Made by a program: the position numbers and the translations under genes. Positions 1 to 6,794 of a stretch of 14,213 nucleotides of DNA are shown here, in pieces. The DNA is taken from contig PWNY01000133.1 of NCBI GenBank assembly GCA_003557805.1, positions 1-14,213 on the forward strand, given 5' to 3'. This DNA is from Bacteroidales bacterium (GTDB lineage Bacteria > Bacteroidota > Bacteroidia > Bacteroidales > UBA7960). The first letter of the stretch is position 1; the number at the start of each line of letters is the position of its first letter. The notes below the pieces were generated by a model, which made no database searches, had not been told where the DNA came from, and saw only the letters and a program-made list of their open reading frames with translations.

Positions 1-720
1 CAGTGGCGGGCTTACACCCTCGATACCCGTTAGCCTGCCCAAATATGCGAGTTCATCGCCGACACGGCGGTCAACGAAGTTCCAGCTGGAGGTCTCCCTT
101 TTGCGCCTGATCTCCCTCCAGAAATTTATGCCCCATGACTGGACCTCTCCGTTGGGAAACCGCAGTGCGGAATAGGGGATCTTCATCTCAACGCTCCAGC
201 CGTCATCGCTTGTACTCACTTCGCTAACCCAAACTGCATCCCAGTTAAGGTCGCCGTGCCTGCCCGGTCCGGCGAGGTTTGCATCGGTCTGTACACCGGA
301 GGCGGACACCTGGAAGCGAAAACCGTTTATACCATCATCAAAGGGGTTTATGTCGACATAGAACCTGTCGGCATTCAGGTCGTTGCCGGAGTTACGAAGG
401 CCCATTTCGCGTAGTATGCTGTCAGGGGAGGGATCATACATCATCGCAGATATGTAGAGGGCCTCGTCATCATAAAGTACCCTTACCTGCGTATCGTAAG
501 AGGCCGGCCTGTCATTACGCGGCTCGTACTGGAAAAAGCTGGCTGCAACGGGTGCAGACTGCCAAAGCGGGTCCTGTATGGTGCCATCAATAACAGGCGG
601 GGCCGGGGTCCTTGCCGCCGATATTTCCCTGCGATCGCCACCCGAGGCATAGCCAAGTGCTGTACAAAATATAAGGTTGAAAAATAATATATTGCGAAGA
701 AATGCCTTTCCAGGTAACAT
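1..720 (-). CDS. CBM9-like / DUF5916-type secreted protein, N-terminal part
   Basis: This reading frame is open from an ATG at 720 down to the window edge, giving 240 codons without a stop; the C-terminus lies outside the window. The start is followed by a basic then hydrophobic stretch (residues 5-25, containing ILFFNLIFCTALGYAS) that looks like a Sec signal peptide. From about residue 40 the protein has the pattern of a carbohydrate-binding family 9-like/DOMON beta-sandwich: PPVIDGTIQDPLWQSA (41-56), VRVLYDDEALYISAMMYD (79-96), DRFYVDINPF (118-127), GWSVEMKIPYSALRF (174-188), and WGINFWREIRRKRE (196-209). This order is typical of the N-terminal half of large Bacteroidota proteins with a DUF5916 C-terminal beta-rich region, usually predicted to be at the outer membrane. 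Binding of sugar has not been shown for most members, so substrate is unknown. It is divergent from the gene starting at 878. Family call is confident for the N-terminal domain; the DUF5916 half is inferred. Confidence 0.85.
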   Translation of the reverse strand, partial: MLPGKAFLRNILFFNLIFCTALGYASGGDRREISAARTPAPPVIDGTIQDPLWQSAPVAASFFQYEPRNDRPASYDTQVRVLYDDEALYISAMMYDPSPDSILREMGLRNSGNDLNADRFYVDINPFDDGINGFRFQVSASGVQTDANLAGPGRHGDLNWDAVWVSEVSTSDDGWSVEMKIPYSALRFPNGEVQSWGINFWREIRRKRETSSWNFVDRRVGDELAYLGRLTGIEGVSPPL

Positions 721-812
721 CAAGAGGTATAGTTATTCGGTTTTCTGTAAAAAATCAGTGGCGAAGATAATAAAAAGCTGTGTTGTCCCGCACCGGCCTT
801 TTATATTTTAAT

Positions 813-820
813 TATATTTG
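813..820 (+). promoter_or_regulatory. Possible Bacteroidota -7 element
   Basis: The sequence TATATTTG matches the Bacteroidota sigma-ABfr -7 consensus TAnnTTTG exactly and lies 57 bases upstream of the ATG at 878, implying a leader of roughly 50 bases. No TTTG/TTG -33 element is found at the usual 19-21 base distance; the nearest TTG (783-785) is 27 bases away. The region is AT-rich, so the match could be chance. Confidence 0.3.
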
Positions 821-877
821 GTGTTACACCTGCTGCAGGATAAATTCTGCCATATAGCGGCATAAATCTGCTGTAAA

Positions 878-2182
878 ATGCAAGGATCCGGATACAGACA
901 CCCTGCCCTGGCATTTCTTTCCGGGCTCTTTTTACTTGCGCTTTTATTCCCCCCTGGCGCCCTGCATTGTTTTGCAATGGATTCTGATCCTGAAAATGGG
1001 GTAGTGGTTATAACGGAAGATGCACAAGATGTGACCCATGACTCGGCCACACTAGCAGGGGAGCTCAGGCTGGATGCCGGTGAGGAGGTGTTTGAATATG
1101 GTTTTTACTGGAGTACAGATACCGATCCTGTAAATACCGGTATAGAAGTAATCGCAGGTTATTATAATGACTATAGCCCGCATGGTTATAACTATTTGCT
1201 TGAAGGTCTTGACCCCGATACTGAGTACTATTACGTTGCATATGCCCTAAACCTTGAAGGTTATCATTTTGGTGATGTATTATCATTTATGACCCTTCCC
1301 GCCCAACCTGTTGTTCAAACCCTTGAAGCAACCGGTATCACTTCAAACTCTGCATTTGCACATGGGGAGATTGTTTCCGCGGGAGGTACAGATATTACTG
1401 CCCGTGGTGTCTTCTGGGGGGATAATCCTGAACCTAAAATAAACGGAACAAGGCTGGATAACGGGCAGGGGGGCACGGGCAGTTTTCAACTCCTGCTGGA
1501 AGAACTTGACCCAAACAGCGATTACTACTATGCTGCCTTTGCTGAAACTGCCGAAGGTGAAATATATTTTGACGGTATTACAGAGTTCACTACCCTTGCT
1601 GAACTTCCCTTGGTCAATACCATGCCGGCCCAGTCGGTTACTTCTGCTTCTGCAACTCTTAGGGGTGATGTATTCTATGACGGGGGTGCAGAGATATCTG
1701 ATATGGGAGTGGTGTGGGCGACATCACCTGACCCTGTTTCCGATGGGCAACAGTTATCTGCAGGTCCGGGCGGCGGATACTTTGAGCTTGATCTTGACGG
1801 GTTTCAGCCGCAGACCCTCTATTATTTTGCTGCATATGCAGTGAACCAGGCAGGAACTTCATACGGGAACATCCTTGACTTTGAAACCGCTGAGCCTGAT
1901 CCGGAGCCGGAGGTCTTTGTCCCTAACGCCTTTGCCCCTTCAGGCCTGGAAAAAAACAGGGAGTTTTTGCCCCGCTTTAACCTGCCGCCTGTAATGTTTT
2001 CAATGACCATAATTAACCGCTGGGGCGGTGAGGTATTCAAGAGCAATGACCCGGAGCTTGGCTGGGATGGCAGGGTTGATGGCAGGGATGCTCCTGCGGG
2101 TACTTATATATACAGGGTTGATTACAGGTTTGCAAACGGGGAGCAGGGACAGCTTACCGGGGTTGTTACCCTTGTCCGATAA
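878..2182 (+). CDS. Secreted repeat protein with T9SS type-B C-terminal sorting domain
   Basis: A 434-residue protein with a signal peptide (about residues 6-34, hydrophobic core LAFLSGLFLLALLFP). It carries three repeats of about 95 residues: 42-140, 144-240 and 245-337. Each has a T-S-x-S-A-type strand, a G-x-x-W motif (GFYWST, GVFWGD, GVVWAT), and a tyrosine-rich strand after a LDP-like turn (DPDTEYYYVAYA 112-123, DPNSDYYYAAFA 211-222, QPQTLYYFAAYA 310-321), then a FxT end. This resembles fibronectin type III-like modules in Bacteroidota surface proteins. Residues 346-434 match the gliding-motility-associated C-terminal domain (T9SS type B): VPNAFAPSG, INRWGGEVFKSND, GWDGRVDGRDAPAGTYIYRVDY. 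Cargo of this class crosses the outer membrane through the type IX secretion system and is typically surface-attached or released. Upstream repeats suggest an adhesive or scaffolding role, but no enzyme domain is visible. It is followed after 10 bases by a PorP/SprF gene, the usual partner of type-B cargo. The exact ligand is unknown. Confidence 0.88.
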   Translation: MQGSGYRHPALAFLSGLFLLALLFPPGALHCFAMDSDPENGVVVITEDAQDVTHDSATLAGELRLDAGEEVFEYGFYWSTDTDPVNTGIEVIAGYYNDYSPHGYNYLLEGLDPDTEYYYVAYALNLEGYHFGDVLSFMTLPAQPVVQTLEATGITSNSAFAHGEIVSAGGTDITARGVFWGDNPEPKINGTRLDNGQGGTGSFQLLLEELDPNSDYYYAAFAETAEGEIYFDGITEFTTLAELPLVNTMPAQSVTSASATLRGDVFYDGGAEISDMGVVWATSPDPVSDGQQLSAGPGGGYFELDLDGFQPQTLYYFAAYAVNQAGTSYGNILDFETAEPDPEPEVFVPNAFAPSGLEKNREFLPRFNLPPVMFSMTIINRWGGEVFKSNDPELGWDGRVDGRDAPAGTYIYRVDYRFANGEQGQLTGVVTLVR

Positions 2183-2192
2183 CCTGAAAAGC

Positions 2193-3155
2193 ATGAAAAG
2201 AGCAAATAAATACCTGTGTTTAATGTTTTCTGCCCTTTTGTCGCTGGCGGCCCACTTCAGTTTTGCCCAGGATGCCATATTCTCCCAGTTCTATGCCGCA
2301 TCTTTATACCTTAACCCGGCATTTGCTGGAACTTCCGATGGTTCGACAAGGATAACCCTTAATTACAGGAACAACCCGCTGCCTGATGCCAGGGGATTTT
2401 CAGCGATGTTTGCTTCAGTTGATGCATTTGTTCCGGCAATATACGGCGGGATAGGTGTTGTCGCGGTAAGTGATAACCAGGGTGATTTGTTTACCAATAA
2501 TCATATCTCTGCTGTTTACTCATACCATTTGAGGCTTGACAGGGAGCTGTACATGAACTTCGGGGCCCAGGCAGGTTATTACCGGCAGGAGTTGAACTGG
2601 AACAGGCTGGAATTTAACGACCCGGGACAGCAACCCCCGGAACAGCTGCTCCGGGAGGATGTTGATTTTTCTGCAGGCCTGCTGGTATACAATGAGAATT
2701 TTTACGGGGGGATTTCGGCCCACCACCTTAACCAGCCTAAAACAAGTGCATTCGGAGACGAGAGGCTGCCCCTGAAGCTGACAGGACATTTGGGGATGAC
2801 TATAGAACCTGCCAGCAGGCGCAGGGCAGGCACCCTTATGTTTGATTATATAGTTTCTCCCAACATTATATACCAGCAGCAGGGTGGGTTCAGGCGCGTG
2901 AACCTCGGACTGTATGCCGGAATTGAGTCCTTTATAGCCGGGGTATGGTTAAGGCATGACCTCGATAACCCCAGTGCAATGATATTCCTTGCCGGAGTGC
3001 GCATGAACAACTACACAATAGGTTACAGTTACGATCACTCCCTGTCAGGGTTTACCGATCTTTTCCACACCTCGCATGAGATCAGTGTAAGATTTGACCT
3101 TTACACCTCCAGGCAGAGGTTCAGGGCAAGACCACTTAGGTGTCCCGGTATCTGA
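2193..3155 (+). CDS. PorP/SprF family type IX secretion outer-membrane protein
   Basis: A 320-residue protein. I start it at the ATG at 2193 rather than at the further-upstream in-frame ATG at 2028, because residues 1-25 from 2193 form a clean signal peptide (MKRANKYLCLMFSALLSLAA, then HFSFAQ) and because an earlier start would overlap 155 bases of the preceding gene. The mature N-terminus has the family hallmark QDAIFSQFYAASLYLNPAFAG (within 26-46). Later family signatures are DFSAGLLVYNENFYGGISAHHL (158-179) and MNNYTIGYSYDHSLSGF (271-287), with the typical arginine- and cysteine-containing end RCPGI. The alternating strand pattern fits an outer-membrane beta-barrel. Characterised relatives, such as SprF of Flavobacterium johnsoniae, are needed for secretion or surface attachment of specific type-B cargo encoded next to them. 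The gene lies 10 bases after such a cargo gene, so they are probably one operon with PorP acting on that protein; the pairing is inference. Confidence 0.93.
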   Translation: MKRANKYLCLMFSALLSLAAHFSFAQDAIFSQFYAASLYLNPAFAGTSDGSTRITLNYRNNPLPDARGFSAMFASVDAFVPAIYGGIGVVAVSDNQGDLFTNNHISAVYSYHLRLDRELYMNFGAQAGYYRQELNWNRLEFNDPGQQPPEQLLREDVDFSAGLLVYNENFYGGISAHHLNQPKTSAFGDERLPLKLTGHLGMTIEPASRRRAGTLMFDYIVSPNIIYQQQGGFRRVNLGLYAGIESFIAGVWLRHDLDNPSAMIFLAGVRMNNYTIGYSYDHSLSGFTDLFHTSHEISVRFDLYTSRQRFRARPLRCPGI

Positions 3156-3199
3156 TCGGTAACTATTTTTCCTGGATGAAGGGTAAGTAAAAAGTGGGA

Positions 3200-3853
3200 T
3201 CAGAGTGGAACATCCAGGCCCTTTGGTAATTCACTGGATTCGTGCCAGAATATCACTCTCTCAAGCCGCCTGTCTGAAATATACCTGATGTTTTCGGCGG
3301 GCAGTGCCCTTTCCGTGGCCATTTCAGCGACAATAAAACCATTCTCCTTGTGAATGTGCCATATCACCGGGAAATAATCATTGTCGCTCTCTGCAAAACC
3401 GGCTATAAAAATTTGACCATCAGCCTGGAAACCTGCCTCCTCGAATATGCATGACGGGCCGCAGAACAGAAGCCTTTCCCTTACGCCCCTCTCCAGGTCT
3501 ATCAGTGCTGCCTCCATATCAGCCTCGCGACCAGGTGAGAAGAGTTCCCCGTTGTCTCTCTTTTCAAGCACAAGGTGGTAGCTGTCTATATCAATGGCCC
3601 TGGTGGAGTCTTCCGAGTATATGTAAAGCGGAGCGTAAAGGTCGCCATCATTAAGGCTGAACTCATGGCTAACCCTGTAAGCCCTGTCAAAAGTGTCTTT
3701 TGCGTTGAAATCCCCGGCTGAAAGCTCGTAATAATCCATCCAGTTTTGAAGCCTTTCTGCCGGCTTATCTTCAGGTTCTGCCCTTTTGCAGGCCGGAAGG
3801 CAAAGTAACTGAACAGTTATTAATAGTAGTAGGATATGTTTTGTCCGGTTCAT
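3200..3853 (-). CDS. Probable lipoprotein of unknown function
   Basis: A 217-residue protein beginning with a basic N-terminus (MNRTKH) and a hydrophobic segment (7-19), ending in LPAC at residues 19-22, which looks like a lipoprotein signal; proline at -2 is unusual for a lipobox, so lipidation at Cys22 is likely but not certain. A second cysteine at 18 sits inside the signal. The mature part is acidic and mixed alpha/beta in look, with a CGPSC cysteine pair at 131-135 that could form a disulfide, and a beta-rich segment at 146-180 (GQIFIAGFAE, FPVIWHIHKENGFIVAEMA). I do not recognise a family. The start lies 13 bases after the stop of the serine hydrolase gene on the same strand, so both are probably co-transcribed. 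It converges on the PorP gene, with 44 bases between the stops and no obvious hairpin terminator. A periplasmic or outer-membrane accessory role is only a guess. Confidence 0.8.
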   Translation of the reverse strand: MNRTKHILLLLITVQLLCLPACKRAEPEDKPAERLQNWMDYYELSAGDFNAKDTFDRAYRVSHEFSLNDGDLYAPLYIYSEDSTRAIDIDSYHLVLEKRDNGELFSPGREADMEAALIDLERGVRERLLFCGPSCIFEEAGFQADGQIFIAGFAESDNDYFPVIWHIHKENGFIVAEMATERALPAENIRYISDRRLERVIFWHESSELPKGLDVPL

Positions 3854-3866
3854 TATCGTATGGTTT

Positions 3867-5786
3867 TCAGTACTGCCATCCCAGCAGGTTGAAAAAGTAA
3901 AGTTGAAGGATGCCGCATATCATAATAGCTGTGGCGAAAAGGTAGAATATCCTGCTGAGCCTTTTCAGGTTGGGGGTGTTCCAGATATAGATGCTGCTAA
4001 TTGCCATTATAAGCAGCAGCGGTATCACTGCCAGCGGTAATATTAGCCCGGTTTTTAATGATGAAGGAACCCCGAACACTATCTCAGTGCCCCCGGCCGA
4101 CATCATAAGTATTGTGTAGAACAGGATAATAAAGAGGGAGGCCACCCAGGCGGCTGCCTTTGGGAAAAATGGCAGGGGAAGGCGCATCCTGTGCCTTTTG
4201 TCATAGTTTCTTCTGGCAAAATAGAGCCAGGGCCAGACTACCAGGATATACAAAGAGGTAAGCATTGTGGCGAGCAGTATAAAGATGTGCAGCCCGGCAC
4301 TATACACTCCCCCGGCCCTTTCCCAGGCCATTATTGGAAAGTTGCTTATGTAAAACTTTGTTGCCTTTTCGTCAGCCGTCCTCTCAAAGCCAGCATATAT
4401 GTTTCTGTCTTTTATATAGAAGGTCGTGCTGTCTACTGCACTCATAAGGTGGGTCTCACCGTAAAGGTCTGTAAAGCTCAGCATGTCTCCTTCAACACTT
4501 ACCTCAAGTGCTGTCATCATACCTATAATTTTAAGGATGTCGGAATGCGGCCTCCGGTTTGGGAGGTATCTGCCGGCAAAACCACCCAGGTATTCTGCAC
4601 TCAGTGTAACTGATGCTGTGTCCCTTTCTGTAACAGGAAAGTACCTGTCAACCAGGTGATGAAGTATAAGGTTGCAAACGGGTGCTGCATTTTCCCCGCT
4701 GAATGACATGAAGACACCTGTGCTGTGATCCGGGAAAAGGGCAAGCATGGAGTGGAACAAAAAGGTATTGCCTCCGTGGCCTATGATCCTGACATGGGCG
4801 GGGCTCATATCGATAAAACCGTGCAGTGCAGGGTTCATCTTCTCTGCGTGGAATATGGCGGGTTCCATCATCAGGGAGTAGCTTGCAGAATCCAGCAGGC
4901 TGATAGTGTCATGCACAGTGTGGTTTAGCAGGGTCTTCATGAATATTGTCATGTCATCGGCTGTGGAGGAGGCTCCTCCGGCTCCTGTCATGGGAACGAC
5001 CTCAAACCCCTTCTCAATAAACCTGCCATCCTGGAAAGCATATCCTGAAGCCATGTGCTCCCTCAGGTGGCCGGGCAGGGGCTGGCGGAATGTTGTATGC
5101 TCCATGCCCAGGGGAATTAGGATGTTCTCCTCAACGTAGGTCTCAAAGCTGGTGCCGCTTACCTGTTCCACGATATATTGTGCAAGACCGGTGCCGTGAT
5201 TGCTGTATGCTGCTTCCTCCATCGGGGGCCTTACCCTTTTGGGCATCTGTTCCCTTAAAACCTCCTCTATTCCAGGTACAGGGTCGCCCTCCCTTAAAAA
5301 CAGCCTGAGCAGTATATCCTCAAAGCCGGGTGTGTGTGACATTAAACTGCGAAGTGTAACAGGTTCCTCGTAGGTCCCCGGCACTGAGAAACCCTCCAGG
5401 TAAATGTTTATATCCTCGTCAAGATCCAGTTGTCCCTGTTCTGCCTGCTGGAGCACCGCTATCCAGGTGAAAAGCTTGGATACTGATCCGAGCCGGAAAA
5501 GGGTTCTTGCCGCGTCCGTTGGAATTTCAGAGTCTATATCCTGGTATCCATATGCCTTGCGGAATATCACCTCGTTCTCATGGACAACAACCGCTACCCC
5601 GCCTGCAGCCCTGTACTCCAGCATGTGGGAGTTAACAAGCCCGTCCATAAAGGCTGAGAGCTCAATTGTATCAAACCTCAGGTCAGGGGGTGTCCTGTCT
5701 TCCTGGGAAAACAGGTGCACTGAGAATACGATTAAAATGCCTGTAAGTAAAAGGCGGTAAATGGAATCAGGTCTTTCTTGGATCAT
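3867..5786 (-). CDS. Class-C beta-lactamase-fold serine hydrolase with C-terminal membrane helices
   Basis: A 639-residue protein with a signal peptide or anchor (about 10-28, LLLTGILIVFSVHLFSQ). Residues 36-385 form a penicillin-binding protein/beta-lactamase family domain: the nucleophile motif SVSK (Ser101, Lys104), the YSN motif (Tyr194, Asn196) and the HGG motif (His337-Gly339) in place of the KTG box. These are the three active-site elements of class-C/esterase-type serine hydrolases, so the core appears catalytically intact. Residues about 390-495 look like the extra beta-rich domain often seen after this core. Four hydrophobic segments follow at about 498-521, 545-563, 578-601 and 610-634, a membrane tail seen in some Bacteroidota and Firmicutes members. 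The hydrolase would face the periplasm. Substrate is unknown: peptidoglycan-derived peptides, D-amino-acid peptides or esters are all possible, and antibiotic resistance cannot be inferred. It is upstream of the lipoprotein gene, with 13 bases between them, and 47 bases downstream of the BFD-like gene on the same strand. Confidence 0.93.
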   Translation of the reverse strand: MIQERPDSIYRLLLTGILIVFSVHLFSQEDRTPPDLRFDTIELSAFMDGLVNSHMLEYRAAGGVAVVVHENEVIFRKAYGYQDIDSEIPTDAARTLFRLGSVSKLFTWIAVLQQAEQGQLDLDEDINIYLEGFSVPGTYEEPVTLRSLMSHTPGFEDILLRLFLREGDPVPGIEEVLREQMPKRVRPPMEEAAYSNHGTGLAQYIVEQVSGTSFETYVEENILIPLGMEHTTFRQPLPGHLREHMASGYAFQDGRFIEKGFEVVPMTGAGGASSTADDMTIFMKTLLNHTVHDTISLLDSASYSLMMEPAIFHAEKMNPALHGFIDMSPAHVRIIGHGGNTFLFHSMLALFPDHSTGVFMSFSGENAAPVCNLILHHLVDRYFPVTERDTASVTLSAEYLGGFAGRYLPNRRPHSDILKIIGMMTALEVSVEGDMLSFTDLYGETHLMSAVDSTTFYIKDRNIYAGFERTADEKATKFYISNFPIMAWERAGGVYSAGLHIFILLATMLTSLYILVVWPWLYFARRNYDKRHRMRLPLPFFPKAAAWVASLFIILFYTILMMSAGGTEIVFGVPSSLKTGLILPLAVIPLLLIMAISSIYIWNTPNLKRLSRIFYLFATAIMICGILQLYFFNLLGWQY

Positions 5787-5833
5787 TTGGGAGAAATTGG
5801 TTTTCAGGGTTAAATATATGAAAGATAAGGTAA

Positions 5834-6028
5834 TCAGAGCTCCACACTGCCGTTTATTTTTTCAAGTATCAGGTAAATCTCGTCAACACATCCGCCGCAC
5901 ATCGTTCCCGCATCTGTATGGTCACCCACCTCTTCAATGGTTTTCAGACCTTTTTCCTTAATTGCCTTTTCAATTACAGCCCTGCTTACATCATTGCAGG
6001 TGCATACTATTTCATCTTTTCCGCTCAT
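5834..6028 (-). CDS. BFD-like [2Fe-2S]-binding mini-ferredoxin
   Basis: A 64-residue protein. I start it at the ATG at 6028; a longer frame reaches a TTG at 6067 but adds only a 13-residue segment with no family similarity. It has CTC at residues 9-11 and CGGC at 44-47, with 32 residues between the two pairs, the CxC-x31-33-CxxC spacing of BFD-like [2Fe-2S] domains (bacterioferritin-associated ferredoxin, NirB/assimilatory reductase modules). The helical pattern between and after the cysteines (VSRAVIEKAIKEKG, VDEIYLILEKI) also fits. In bacteria where it has been studied, BFD passes electrons to bacterioferritin so that stored ferric iron is released. Here the divergent neighbour is a non-haem ferritin, with start codons 96 bases apart, so the same partner logic is likely but not shown. 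It could instead be a general electron carrier. Family call is strong; partner is inference. Confidence 0.9.
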   Translation of the reverse strand: MSGKDEIVCTCNDVSRAVIEKAIKEKGLKTIEEVGDHTDAGTMCGGCVDEIYLILEKINGSVEL

Positions 6029-6124
6029 AGCCCTAATGCTTTTATTAAGAATGTTTTCCCTAAACAATTTTAAATACTGTGTGTTAATATTGGTGGTATT
6101 ATGAATCTATAAATATATAAAATT
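6029..6124. promoter_or_regulatory. AT-rich divergent regulatory region between BFD-like gene and ferritin
   Basis: These 96 bases separate two divergent start codons and are very AT-rich at the ferritin end (6101-6124). A near match to the Bacteroidota -7 element, TAATATTG (6085-6092, one mismatch from TAnnTTTG), points towards ferritin, with no -33 element at the usual distance. An inverted repeat AATAC (6073-6077) / GTATT (6096-6100) flanks it with an 18-base spacer. This could be an operator for an iron or redox regulator, but its short arms could be chance. Confidence 0.3.
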
Positions 6125-6616
6125 ATGTTATCAAAAAAAATGTTGAGTATACTCAACGAACAGGTAGCCAAGGAGGTATATGCCTCACATCTGTACCTTG
6201 CGATGGCATCATGGGCAGAGGAACAGGGACTTGCAGGAATATCGGAGTGGTTTTACGCACAGTCTGAAGAAGAACGCGAACATATGCTGAAGTTTATCCG
6301 GTACATCAACGAAAGGGGAGGACACGCAACAGTACCCGCAGTGGAAAAACCTCCCAGGGAGTTCCCGGGTGTAAGGGAAGCCTTTGATGCATCATTGGAG
6401 CATGAAAAAATGGTCTCTGCTGCGATCAATGACATTGTTGAACTCTCGCTTAAGGAGAAGGACTATGCAACCAATAACTGGATACAGTGGTTCGTTGAGG
6501 AACAGAGGGAAGAAGAAGACTCTGTGCAGGGCATAATTGACAAGCTTGACCTTCTTGGCAAGCATGGTCTTTATGTATTTGACAGGGATATAATGAGAAT
6601 GAGGGGAGAGGAATAG
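6125..6616 (+). CDS. ftnA: Non-haem ferritin (FtnA type)
   Basis: A 163-residue protein, full length for bacterial ferritin, which stores iron as a ferric mineral in a 24-subunit cytoplasmic shell. All the ferroxidase-site ligands known in E. coli FtnA occur at the same numbers: Glu17 and Glu50 with His53 (EEEREHM), Glu94 (LEHEK), Gln127 and Glu130; the third-iron-site residues Glu49, Glu126 and Glu129 are also present. Tyr24 and Trp122 are conserved. No methionine haem ligand of bacterioferritin is evident, so this is the non-haem class. The start MLSKKM aligns with other ferritins, supporting the ATG at 6125 over the in-frame ATG at 6140. The gene is divergent from the BFD-like gene and ends 92 bases before an intrinsic terminator, so it is probably a single-gene transcript. 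Regulation by iron is likely but not shown by a recognisable box. Confidence 0.97.
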   Translation: MLSKKMLSILNEQVAKEVYASHLYLAMASWAEEQGLAGISEWFYAQSEEEREHMLKFIRYINERGGHATVPAVEKPPREFPGVREAFDASLEHEKMVSAAINDIVELSLKEKDYATNNWIQWFVEEQREEEDSVQGIIDKLDLLGKHGLYVFDRDIMRMRGEE

Positions 6617-6706
6617 GCCCCAAATTATTTTTTACTACTGTCCGGTGCAGAACTTGTGCCGGTACAATCCTCTTTATGCAAGAAATTGTGGACCGGGGAA
6701 ACAAAG

Positions 6707-6738
6707 GAAAATGCCGGGGAATTACTCCGGCATTTTTT
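6707..6738 (+). terminator. Intrinsic terminator downstream of ferritin
   Basis: A perfect nine-base stem AAATGCCGG (6709-6717) pairs with CCGGCATTT (6727-6735) around a nine-base loop, and the distal arm runs into six T residues (6733-6738). An adjoining A-T pair (6708/6736) can extend it. It separates ferritin from tamB. A small A-rich flank on the other side could give weak activity on the minus strand. Confidence 0.85.
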
Positions 6739-6794
6739 GTATTTTTAGAGCAGTTCCGTAATGGCTTTGTCACGGTAATATACAGATAGTTTAA

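Noticed and set aside
279..593. Plus-strand 104-residue open frame
   Set aside because: It lies fully within the minus-strand CBM9-like coding region, has a histidine/arginine-rich composition typical of a shadow frame, and resembles no family.
2028..2192. Upstream in-frame extension of the PorP gene to an ATG at 2028
   Set aside because: It would overlap the preceding sorting domain by 155 bases and would put 55 residues before a clean signal peptide at 2193.
3156..3199. Terminator between the converging PorP and lipoprotein genes
   Set aside because: A T-rich run exists but no stable stem; only a five-base TGATC/GATCA inverted pair 40 bases apart.
4191..4613. Plus-strand 140-residue open frame inside the serine hydrolase
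   Set aside because: Antisense shadow of the conserved serine hydrolase gene, with no recognisable domain.
6029..6067. TTG start extending the BFD-like protein by 13 residues
   Set aside because: The family domain begins near the ATG at 6028 and the added residues have no similarity; TTG is a poor start.
6766..6794. TTTG plus TAGTTTAA as a tamB promoter
   Set aside because: Spacing of about 17 bases is short, the -7 match is imperfect and it would place the transcription start inside the gene.
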